64,000 nt of DNA from Apostichopus japonicus. Its lineage: Eukaryota; Echinodermata; Holothuroidea; Aspidochirotida; Stichopodidae. The position numbers were made by a program, and so were the translations under genes. The stretch lies in assembly GCF_037975245.1 (NCBI RefSeq), contig NC_092567.1, forward strand, positions 11,564,376-11,628,375, read 5' to 3'. The notes below the pieces were generated by a model. The model did not search any database. It saw only the letters and a program-made list of their open reading frames with translations, and was not told where the DNA came from. Shown here one piece after another: positions 36,951 to 48,212 of this stretch; position 1 is the stretch's first letter, and every line of letters starts with the position of its first letter.

Positions 36951-39034
36951 ACATTGGCTCAGAGTGTTTGTTTCTTCAGTTTTCTTTCTCTCTCAGGACT
37001 ATAAGGTCCTTGATGGGGACTTGAGTGTCCCTCCTGATCCTGTTTTTTCTACTAAACTAACCCGTTTGAGGCTTATAGCATTGCACTGATAACGTGCTGA
37101 TGCTTATTTTCACACGGCCCTCTGATACCTTACACCCAATAGCTACTCTAAGTTACAACTTACGTAGTTACTATTGTTTTTTAATTATCAAATCTGAGCA
37201 CTGTACACAAAACTTGTTTGGCTCCACATAATAGTTTGAGTATGATACAGGCCACCATATCACCTTATTTCTCTTCCTTTACAACATTATATCCCTAACA
37301 CAATGTTATTAAGAAGCATAGACATAAGCACAGCCTAGGCTTATTGGTCGGGGTTACAATTAACTAGCGTAGCCTCGTTAGGCTTAGGTAACTTAACATG
37401 GGTAAATTAAATAAAAGTTAGGCCTAGGCTAGCTTGACTTAACTGCATATTTACCAACTACTAACTAGCCTACTATAATTAGTGCTAGACCAAGACTAGG
37501 CCCTGTTGTGTTAAACCTAGGCTTTAGACAGTAGTACCAGCCAACTATAACTTATAACCTAGCCGTAGGGATATAGAAGACGGTAACATCGCGTATCACG
37601 TGACATCTTGTGATCACACGCAAATTTGAATGATTCGATACGTAAAGCACGAAGAATTAGATTGACGCTCAAAAAGCCTCAAATTCGATCAAATTCAAAG
37701 CAGTATGTTACCTTCTCACAATGAGAGAGAAACAGCTATGTTGAATTGTGTTTTAATAAATTTAATTTATGTTTCTCCAATTGTTCTGTACCATCGGCAT
37801 GCGAATAGTCAGTGCATGTGAATTGCGTGTAATTTCAATGTAAAATAATTTAAGGTCTGCCTAGCCTAACTTTGTTGTCATTTGCAGACCTAAAATTGTT
37901 GTATGGATACCTCTCAATTTAATCTTGCATCATGGTTCTATCAGAGAATATCTCAAAACGACATGATCATTAATCACGTCCGTAATATCCCAACGGGTAC
38001 ATTGTGTACGTCCACTGTGCATCAACGAATTTAGAGACATTTTCTGAGGCTTCAACTGTCAAAACTTCAATTTAGTCAAATATTTGAAGGAGAGTATAAT
38101 ATTAAATAATCTTCAGGAAACAGAACGATCAGCTACATCATCAGTTTTAGGAGAAAGAAAAAGACCAAATTAGCATCGCGGTTTTACCGTATGCATATAC
38201 CATCTAAGTTAGGGCCTACATCTTTTCATCATTTCTCTTTATTTATAAGCTTCTTGAGCTTCCACAAACATATCAAAGTAATAGTGTATAGGACAATACA
38301 GAACACTCGAAAATAATTTGCCTATGCTAAGTTTGTCATGATAGGATTAACGTTAGGCCTAACTCGAACCTATGCCTTAATTACTATTACTTAATACTAG
38401 CCCTACGTACAGTGATTCGTTATAGCTAGCCATATAGCCTGTTAGTATGTTAGGCCTAACTAGACTATGCCTACCGCCAGTCAACATCCTATTCAGTGTT
38501 CTAAACTGCAAATGTACAATATGCACGCAGGCTAAGCCACACAATTGTGCCTGTTAACATTTATATAAATTAAACAAAAGAATAATAAAGTAGGGCCTAC
38601 ACTCGAACTGCTTAAGGAATTCGTCACCAAAGCCTTCTCCGCAAGAAACGTTCTTAGCAATTCTGCCATTTTCACTGGAACTTCCAAGTACATACGTGTA
38701 TAGAGGGACGTAGCTAAGGCCTGATGATTGGGGGGGGGGGAGGGGGGTGTAGTGGCTGAAATTCCAACTGGATGGGTTTTGAAGCCAGAAAATTCCAACT
38801 GCTGCCTCGATGCACTACTCGTCAACGATACGGTCAGTGTCATTCAGACTCCCCATCTTTCGCGACTGCACTTTTGTTTTATGCTTGAAGGCTACATAAA
38901 CTACTAACTACAAAAGCTATGTTAATGTAACAAAGGGGAATTTTTTTTTCTTCAACAAATTATATTCGACGACATAGTGAATTACCCAAAACTACAGTGC
39001 TTTTTCCTAGCGCACTTAACATTATTTCCATTTG
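36951..39034. other. No gene recognised; one possible 5' exon
   Basis: A minus-strand ATG in good context (GAAAATGG near 38671) opens MAELLRTFLAEKALVTNSLSS. It could begin a gene, but no donor is clear, and a G11 run lies 60 bp upstream. The rest is AT-rich DNA with frequent CCTAGGC/GCCTAGG-like motifs. Confidence 0.3.
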
Positions 39035-39380
39035 GAATGAAGTGAACAATTTTACATTTTGCAGAAAAATGTTGAGTTGACGAGATACGATAAGTTGTCT
39101 TTTAAACATTTTGCAGAAAATCGTTCAATTGCTCAGTTTGAATGAAGTGAACAATTGAACATTTCGCATAATTTTTTGAAATTGACGAGATATGATAAGT
39201 TGCCAGCTAAACATTTTGCAGAAAAATGTCCAATTGACGAGATATGATAAGTTGTCAATTGAACATTTTGCAGAAAATTGTTCAATTGCTCAGTTAAAGC
39301 AACTGAGCGATCTAACATTTTTCTGATTTATAATAAGATTTTATCTTGTCATCTAAACAATTTACTGAAAAATGTCAACT
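39035..39380. repeat. 52/104-bp tandem array of hairpins
   Basis: The unit GACGAGATATGATAAGTTG recurs at 39080, 39184 and 39236, so spacings are 104 and 52. The other half of each unit contains TTGAACATTTTGCAGAAAA followed by TGTTCAATT, a perfect or near-perfect inverted repeat with a GCAG loop. Six diverged hairpins can be read across the array. GAATGAAGTGAACAATT marks a 105-bp higher-order period (39035 and 39140). Confidence 0.75.
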
Positions 39381-40399
39381 TATGTGGCAAAGTTTTTCTT
39401 ATGTTGATGGCACTTTTAAGCTTCCGTAGATTAGTATTGAGCGTTTTAGTTGTATACCATAGAGGCAATATATATCCTGACCTTACTTCAAGCTAGCGAA
39501 CAGGGTCAACCCACCTAATAGCAAAATGAGTACATAAATAAACCGAATTGAAGCTGGCGAACGTTGTACAGTGGTTCTATGAGGCATATTCAAAACCATA
39601 CGAAGTTTTGTATGGTGGAGTATAAGGATCGCGAGAAACAGTTTCTCAAAGTGGTAAGAAAAACGGTAAATATGACTAATTAAAGGTAAATTTTGAACGA
39701 AATTTTTCAATTTCGAGTGTGACACTCGGAAATTCCGACTGTCGCACTCAAATTTTCCAACTATCGTCAGTTTTATCAAGTTTAGGGGGGGGGGGGTGGG
39801 TGGGGGTGAGACACTCCGCTATCGACGTCCCTGCGTGCATATATAAATAGTTTGTATATATCCCTGCACTAGTTGCAGTGCGCTAGGGTGCGCGGTCCTA
39901 TCATGTTCGCCACTCATTGTAATCATGCAAATATTAAGAACACGTGATCATATATTACTTTCCTGATTGGACGTGATTTTAGTGGAATAGAAAGACTTAC
40001 ATTTACGCGATCCCGTAACAAAATTGAATAATATGATTGGATACTTCGGTCAGTGTAAACAAATATTGAGCGGTGCAACGGATTCTTTATATGATATGGA
40101 GTGATTTTTAGTCTAAACTCAGTCCAATACACTGAAAACAATTGCAATCGCACTTCAAACTGAAACATTCAGTCTATCATTTCAAGAGAGTACATGTAAT
40201 AATTTCCATCATTCGTTGCTCTACACATAGCCCGTTCACATTCCCGTTGCTAAGTAGAGAGGTTTAATTTGGGCAGTTGTATATAGGAACTTGACGAATA
40301 CAAATAAAATAACGAATCACAGGTCCCTACGAGAGCAAACGTACCCCCTCCATCCCGTCTACCGTACATTATATAGATGGTGTGTATTTTGTTTCGTGA

Positions 40400-40535
40400 G
40401 AAACCTATCAACAACTAGAAACCCTGTACTGGTACAAGTACCTTGAAAGTATATAAAGTTAATATATTGTACTTATCAATGAAGGAATTAAGGAAGGTGA
40501 GGATAGTACAAAACCTGATAGCCAGGCAATAGAAT
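40400..40535. repeat. Fragment of the same interspersed repeat family
   Basis: Here AATATATTGTACTTATCAATG, GAAGGAATTAAGGAAGGTGA and AGTACAAAACCTGATAGCCA match the later third of copies A and B. The preceding CAACTAGAAACCCTGTACTG and GTACAAGTACC match 45480-45520, just beyond copy B. It is a truncated third member of the family. Confidence 0.55.
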
Positions 40536-42437
40536 TGTAGCCCAGTCCCTCTCATCAACATATTAAAAGAAAAACATATCATTGACTATGCCTTGAACAA
40601 CGAAATCTACTTTTCTTCGAAGCGTATATTATTACAGCAAAACCAATTATAAAGTGCTTAAACTCCGTATCGGTTGCCATGATACAATTATTCCGTCTCA
40701 CGTCACTGTGTCTACACTTCTCTATTACAATTATTGCCTCTTTGTGGCAACAAATTCGCATGAGTGGTTTCAATTGTTCAAGTTTATAGTATTTTCTGCA
40801 TAGGAAACTTACCCGACTACTAAGTTTGTAAAAGTACCATATCTTCGCTATGCCAGATATTGTACACTGCAATATGCTGGAAGCAAAATGTCTTTAATGT
40901 GAATACAGTTATTGTAAGATCAGTTTCTGCAAGCTTTTAATGAGGACCTACATATCGAGGTCTTCTCAATTACTGCTCATGTTCCCTACACTGAGCTACG
41001 TTAATCCACACTGATTACCATTGCTTACAATATATAGTGTACACTTTCAGGGGGGACTGTTTCCACTGATGTGCTATCAATCTTGTCATAGACTAGTCAT
41101 TAATCGAATTTTACGAAGATTATTTTTGTATCAGGAACGTTAATTTATGGTGTGGGTAGGATAAGAAACGAAAGAAAACCGTTGCGAAAGAACACGAAAT
41201 ACTTGATAGTACCACGGTTCTGGGATACAAACAAAGCCATTGCATTGGTCGTTCTCACGTGTATTTTTTATGGAACTAGAAATCTAAGCACGCAAGTAGT
41301 TGGGGAGAGACTAAAAGAACGAAGTCTTTTTTTCACTAATAGCCAGTAAACGGTTTAGTAAATTTACTTTTGTTTTAAAAGCAATAGCTGCCATCTTGTA
41401 TTAGAAATTGAGGTGGAATGACTGTCACGCAAATATGTTTACTTATAGACTATTTACACAGTCGAACCAAATGCTAAAAACATGATCATTTTGTGTTTGC
41501 TATCAGGAGAATGATCGAGGTCTACTTATCTAAATCTTAAAGCAGCTTTCTGAGTCCTTTCTATGATTTTCTCAACCTCATTGACCCCACGATGCCATAA
41601 CGACATACACACCTAGTTTATCTATTCAAATCTAACTTCAAGTGGTGGTTTAAGGTCGAATGATTTACAAATTTGAACGTTGTTTCTCTCGATGATATTT
41701 TCCGTTAGGTTCGCAATAAGCCCCGCCTATAACATGAATATTTAAATTATTTGAACGTCATGGAATAATGAGGTAAATAATTTCACTTTGCCGACGTCGT
41801 AAGCAATCCAGTACACCAATATATACTACAACACCATGCTCTATTTATGTGCCTTGAGTATGGCTGTGATAACGACTCAGCTTTTTCGGATTGTGAATGT
41901 ATCTTTTTTAAGCAACAGCTTATAAATAAACTTGTCAGTTATTCACTCATTGGTTGGATTCAAACTAGTGAATTTGGGGAACTGTATGCGATTGCTTTTA
42001 AATGAGAAATTTGTCGGAAGACTCTAAACTTATATCTGCAGAAGTCCTTTATTACTCGCCAATTGGTGCTCTAGGTATGAAAGAACTTAGCTAATATTTT
42101 AGTTTGATGTTTTGTGATGAATTTATGTAAAAGCACTTGACGGACATGTCTATAGGGTGGGAAAACGGCGACAAAACGCAAAAAGCTGCTTTAAGAAGTT
42201 ATAACAACTTGCAAGCAAAATACCGATTACAGTAGTATCCCACCCCGCTGAAGAAGGCTAAATGGGGTGGGGGCGGGGAATTCGAGAAACATCTTTTCTG
42301 TTGCTGAGATATAAATGTTTGAGTTTAGTTATAAAAAAGGAAAGTACTGATTGTGCAATAACCTATCACGTCACAACATTATGCACCTTAAATTGTCTTT
42401 GTTTTCTGTTATAATTGAAAGCGGCTTACTTAACCTT
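40536..42437. other. No gene recognised
   Basis: AT-rich DNA up to the 8-bp target duplication of the 522-bp hAT element. The open frames are short. Confidence 0.5.
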
Positions 42438-42445
42438 TAGTAGGG

Positions 42446-42967
42446 TAAGGGGACCAGACGTCCCCGATTTTCGGGACAGTCCCCGATTACAGTGTGCTGT
42501 CCCCGATGAACAAGTGCCCCCGAAAATGTCTCCGATTCGTCAAAATGTTCAGGAATTTCGAAAATATTATTAGTAAAATAATTGTATAAAAAAAAATTAG
42601 TCAAGTGTGCAGTCGCAGAACGGAACTTATAACCAGTATTTCAGGTGGGCCAGTGTAAAGTAGAAACACTGTTAAAATATGCTAGCTCGATCTAGCCTAG
42701 CACTCTTTCGACCGTATAATTGGCAACTACGGCGACACAACCACAATTATATTGTGAGCATAACCACTCACAAGCTCTCAAAGAATCACGTAAAGTAAGT
42801 GAATTTCATGTGAGAAAAAGCTACATTTTTGAAAATAAACTTGATTAAAACAGTGCTTCTAAGTATCACCATTTTACATCTTAGACACCCCCTCCCATTA
42901 GACCCCTCCCCATATCAGTCACGCAATAAATGTCCCTGGTTCCAGTCAGGAAAATATGGTCACCTTA
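42446..42967. mobile_element. Second hAT-type MITE family with 8-bp target-site duplication
   Basis: The ends are TAAGGGGACCAGACGTCCCC (left) and GGAAAATATGGTCACCTTA (right). Read inward the right end is TAAGGTGACCATATTTTCC, so the termini share TAAGG-GACCA. TAGTAGGG occurs exactly at 42438-42445 and 42968-42975, as an 8-bp target duplication. The left end includes the GACCAGACGTCCCCGATTTT / GGGACAGTCCCCGATT motif pair, a type of sequence I recall from hAT non-autonomous elements in many animals. At 522 bp it has no coding capacity. Confidence 0.8.
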
Positions 42968-42975
42968 TAGTAGGG

Positions 42976-43196
42976 CCATATAATTTAGTAATTTACAAAG
43001 GTGGTACCTATCGACCAACTCTTTCCGCGTTCCATACGCATGTGACTTGTGATAAATAACTGAATTATGAAACAGACACAGGCTGTTATGCGTTTTATAG
43101 TATAATAATGACTCAGATCGTGTCTCGAAAAGTTGGGGGTTCGTAGACAACTGTGACATCCACAGGGGGTTCGTGGGGGAATAAAGTTAGGGAAAC
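42976..43196. mobile_element. Left-truncated copy of the 63-kb hAT MITE
   Basis: From CATATAATTTAGTAA through CATACGCATGTGACTTGTGA, AACTGAATTATGAAACAGAC and CAGATCGTGTCTCGAAAAG to GTTAGGGAAACCCTG, it tracks the right two-thirds of the 63033-63458 element, with some internal deletion. The left terminus is absent. The copy begins within a base or two of the right target duplication of the 42446-42967 element. Confidence 0.75.
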
Positions 43197-44577
43197 CCTG
43201 GTTTAATGTTTAAGCAGGGGGGGGGGTCCCTGGTATGTGCGATAGTCTGTGTATCTAGGGGTATCAATGTATTGTTGGCTGGAAGAGAGTTGGTTCTTGC
43301 TGCCGAGGTTTATGTTAACAGTCTGGTGGACATTCTTGTCTCTGAACTTAGTATACGGGGAAGTAACCATAGACGGATAGACCGTGGGGCGGGGTTCAGC
43401 TCATATATGTAGCAAGGTAGAGAGCGTTGCGACTTGTTATTGGTTTCTGATATATGTCAATGCTATCGGATATGTCGTAATTGGTCAGTTACTCGTGCAT
43501 AGGATTCTACACAGTTACGGGGTCGTTTATATTGCTATGCGAGTAGCGTTTTTATACATTAATTTGGTATACATTAAGAACAAGTTGCCAGGCAGAATCC
43601 TTGCCGAAGTTTATAGCGTTTGTCAGAGGCAATGTTTTAGAGGTTATTTTGGGGCTTCTGCAGAAGACATATGGATCAGATTGATGCACTCTGAAGCTGC
43701 GCTGCGCACACTGCTTGTGCGGTTACAAGGCCGTTGCAGCGTAGGGTTCACGGGCTGACGCGGTCCATCGTTAGCTGCGCTGCGTTGCCTTTGACGAATT
43801 CATCATTTGCTGCGCTGCGTTGTCTTTAATGCCGACAGTTAAACGCGCTTCTAGGCAACTTGCGCATTACAGAATAGCTGTGCCGTGATAGGGTTAGTTA
43901 ATGAACGTTATCAGTGTGTGGTGTTCTAGTTGTAAGGTATTCCTACTTATATATAGTTATTTCTTTGTCACACTGCGAGAGATGTACTACAAGTACATGG
44001 TATGTAGACAAGATATATACTTATTAATCTCAGGATGCACTGTTAGTGTATTTTATTTTACGGTGTCCTCGAGTCTCTCCCTACCACCACCACCCCCCCA
44101 CCCCCACACCTTACTTTACCAACCGGGTACGCAACATAACTGTAGCGGACATACATACATACATTATATGAGTACTACAAGCGTTCAGTGTTACAAGGGA
44201 GCACGTCACAGGGTCGGTGCGTTGTTTTACGCAATTCTGCATTGGAATATTCATGGTCAATGTTAACGTATACGACGATGGTTGAGTAATTATTGTGTGC
44301 CTCGTCGACAAGTACACAGGAGCTCTAGTACTTGATCCAAGCTAACACTTACCTAGGCATTGACTTCATAGTGCGATGATGTTATGTGATTTAAGTTCTA
44401 AATATAACCGTTACAGTAGGTTCACTTTAGGGAGAATCTCATTGATCAGTACCCACAATCAAAGTGCGTGTCATAACCAACAATCGTTACCTAAAACAGG
44501 ACGATTCGAAAAGGCGTTACAAAGGCTTCCAGTGTATACATTTAATAAGTGGTGTTTCCCTGCTACTTTATATAGTA
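43197..44577. other. Higher-GC stretch of uncertain nature
   Basis: Overlapping + frames at 43206-43412, 43384-43758 (124 codons) and 43901-44266 (121 codons) lack known domains. The motif GCTGCGCTGCG occurs three times (about 43697, 43768 and 43806), the last two followed by TTG(C/T)CTTT. Its base composition differs from its neighbours, so it may be a mobile-element fragment such as an LTR. No terminal repeats were confirmed. Confidence 0.3.
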
Positions 44578-45370
44578 CAGTATGACCTCTGCCTCGGTTG
44601 GATAATTATGAATAGATTTGTTATGTTACAACGTTTACTGAAGAAAGGACTCATATTTTAAAGGTTTTTTGAAATAAAAGTAAACAATATATAAGTGAGA
44701 TGCAATTACTCAAATCAGAACGTATGGTACATCAGTTGTACGACAGGTTTTAACACGGCGATCACGGTGATATACGAAGTAGTGGATGTGTTTCTCCAAA
44801 TAGCTTTATATATCAGATTGATGTCTGCACATTTTGGATATATTGCCTAGTTTTGTAATGGAATACCGATACAGTCACATTGTTTTTAGATTAGCAAGGT
44901 TTGATCTATTGCTACGGCATTGTATATTCATCACCTCTTGCACAAACAGACAGTTGGATATCGCCTCCCATTCCAGGACCATTCGACAACGGAACCAATA
45001 AGACAAGGATTGAATATAACAAAAAAGGATTCCCATATTATTGAAACTAAAGGTTCTTGAGTCAATGTTATTTACACCAGAACAAAGGTCATCCAATTAA
45101 ACCATCATTAGGTGAGTAAATAAGGTTAATAGATTGTACTAATAAATGGAGGAATTAAGTGAGGTGGGTATAGTGCAAGACCTGGTGACTTAGAGGGAAT
45201 CCACCATTTCCCTACAAACACACAAAGACAGACACGCTAGTGTGTATTTATACACCATTTAGTGTCTATTTGTATCCGATTTGTTCCATTTTAGGTACAT
45301 GTGTGTGTGACTTGCATATGTTGTTGATTTTGAACTCTCCTATGTGGTGTGCTTTCTTCTTTGTTTAATA
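44578..45370. repeat. 0.79-kb interspersed repeat, copy B
   Basis: This is a direct-orientation relative of 32561-33340, about 12 kb away and roughly 80% identical by eye. The minus-strand frame equivalent to copy A reads WFRCRMVLEWEAISNCL but is interrupted soon after by a stop (TGA in AACAATGTGA read on the minus strand). The pair therefore looks like a repeat family that may carry an old exon, and not two functional genes. Confidence 0.8.
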
Positions 45371-48212
45371 ATTGATAGATTTTCTAATCAATTGACGAAT
45401 TAAGAAAGGTGAGTTAATATACCCGCCACTTCGTACAGTAAATGGGTCACGTGTCACCCGTCGGATGAGACAGCTATCTACAACTAGAAAACCTATACTT
45501 GCACATGTCACTCTAAAGTATATTAAGTCAACATATTGTAATTTGTTCCTCACCACTACCCCAATGATAGTGTAGCGTGACGTATTATGGGGAATAACAT
45601 CCCCTATGAAGACTTTTGGTAGTGGAATCTTTCTTTTGTGTTCACTGTGGTAACCTCTGTAGCTGTCTGTATTATGTGCGTGTGTTTGTCCCTTCACAGC
45701 ATTTGTAGTTTAAAGCTTCTATAAAAACTATACCTAACTACATGTCCTCAAGTTAGTTCGGTGTAGCCGACCTCACAAAGACTAGTGCCTTTTAAATTAA
45801 TGTTTAGAGTCGAGGATTAATTCGCATTAAGTAGAAGCTCATTATGCAGCTTATACTTATAAGTACCTGCGACAAATATAAAGGTTGAATGGCACATTGC
45901 TACGATCCGCATGAAAAATATAGTTTTCCTTTCTGAGAAGGTACCAAATACATGGCGTACATGTGAGCATGCGTACAAGCTGTAAATACGGTGTTACGAC
46001 CATAATCGATGTTTGTGACCATATAGCCATATTGGCCGTTCACTATGTTGATATAGCGGAGAACATTTACATGTGGCTCAGGCGACGAATATATTGTATT
46101 CAAGAGACAAAACTAGTTTAACGTAACATTCCAGCGGTATGTTATAGTTATCACTTACATACTTATAGTAGGTACTAAATGGGAGGGCAAAAATTGAATA
46201 AAAAAATTCTTTATGTCTTTTTTATTCAAAACAAATGTTTACAACCTTCTATCATTTAATAAAAAATTATTCCTGCTAAGAAGGAGCATAAGGCAAGGGG
46301 TAGAGGAGATGGATGGAATGGAAATAACACCGTTATCTTGCGTATGTGTTATGCACAAGCAAAGCAAAATTTCTCAAATAGTAGGTAACATGAGCTTTAG
46401 CAGCGTTGCTGCTCTTGTTTTAACAATACAGCAATCCGTACACAATCCTACGAACATCTGTGTGTAGTCATTGCATGCAACCAATGTATGGTTCATTACT
46501 TTTTACAGTGGTGTGTAATTCGATATTTCGGCTACTCTACATACGAAGTTTTATGCTAGACAAACTAGAATCACAAACCTCCATATCATTGTACAATAAA
46601 TAGAATTCTGATAAATCAGCTATAGCAAAATATTCTCTTCCTAAGGAAAGTAAATACCAAAACTGAAGCATTCATTCCTTATTCACGTTGTATATATTTA
46701 TCATATTTTCCAAATCTCATGTTCCTTGTCTTCCATCACATATCTCTGATCTTCCAAATCAACGACCTAGGCGAAGCGTCTTTCAAATGAGATACCGTAT
46801 CCATAGGAACTGTCACTTTAAAACGCAAAATGAAATAATGCGGATGCTATAACACCAAATTTGCTAATTTATCTTTGAACTTCAATCACCTCCACCGCCA
46901 AACCCCACACCATTCTACCTTTAGATTTAACTCCCGCCATTTCCACGAGTCTCCCCTGCGAAATAGTAGAAATAATTGATTATATACTTCAATTGATGGA
47001 ACCTCATCTGACATATTTACCCCTGTTTAACCCAAACCACCCTCCTCCTACCCTGTTCTCCCGGTAACCCTCATTAAATGTTCACACCAAAGTACATTTT
47101 TCAAAACGTAAGATGGCGATAAAACAAATAAATGAATTATAAAAAAAATAAAAACGAAAATCAGTTTGCTACTATTTGATCGTTATTATTATTGGTGAAG
47201 CAAGATATGAAAACCTCTTTATCAATTCTCAGCACATTCAAACTTTACACATTCCTTATATATCTTTGTCACTATATTTTTCGATCGACTCGATTTTACC
47301 TGATAATATCCGGGATAGTCGTGCATATAGAGCTTTACGTGCACTTAGGTGTGTTTTACTGACAAGTCGCAGCTTTTCTACCGCAAGATATGGTACAGAA
47401 TGCTTTAATTACTAGAAACTATTTCAATGCATTTCATGTTGGTTGCGTCAATACTAAGGCCAGGGTAACAAACTTTCAACGGTTGAACGAACACGATCAC
47501 GAACAAGATGTCAACATACAAGTAACTCTTTATACTATTTACAGCTTTAATATTGTTAAATACCATTAGAACTACGTTTGGTTTTTCACCAACGTAGGTT
47601 GACGCCACTTTCTTTATTATGTAATTTCAACTTTTCTATCGGTTTACAGATTCCATCGCTTATGCGAGAAGTGTTGATCACCCCAGTCTTATTGGAAGTA
47701 TCTGGCAGAAATATCTTAATGGTAAGTGAAGCAGTTAATGCTATATTAGAAAATGTATTTAGTAAACGAACCACAAATGTGGAAACGTTATCTTTTCTGC
47801 TATGTAGTTCTGCTATGATGTGTCTTATGGTGTGGATTTTGCGCATATCTACTGGATCCTGCTATTAAATTCTTTCATTTAGCAGCCTACTTTCTCTATA
47901 AATGTATTCAGTTATCTTTCCAGCAACGCAAAATGCGTTGGCTTTCCACGAACATCCATGTCGGAAAGGAAGTCATATAAACCAAAGCAAATGTAGTTGC
48001 CAATACAGAATATTCACAAAACAGGAAATTTGTAATATTTTCTAATAATTATGAATATGTTAACATTGCCCCAATATAAAAATAAATGAAAAAAATGGCT
48101 TCTGATCTTTAGTTTAAGAATATGTTGTGATGACGACCGTTCAATTAAAATGTAATCTTTATATGTTTATACATTAGCTATTTTGGTAAAGTATCAAATG
48201 CTTTTATGATAC
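45371..48212. other. No gene recognised
   Basis: AT-rich DNA between repeat copy B and the GGAT satellite. Part of 45470-45540 resembles 40405-40480, so the repeat family may extend here. A 7-bp-stem hairpin, CAACGCAAAATGCGTTGG, lies at about 47924. Confidence 0.45.

Noticed and set aside
38532-38843. 103-codon minus-strand frame containing a Pro-rich stretch
   Set aside because: The Pro-rich part is just a translated G/C run. Only the inner ATG with MAELLRTFLAEK looked plausible and it lacks a donor.
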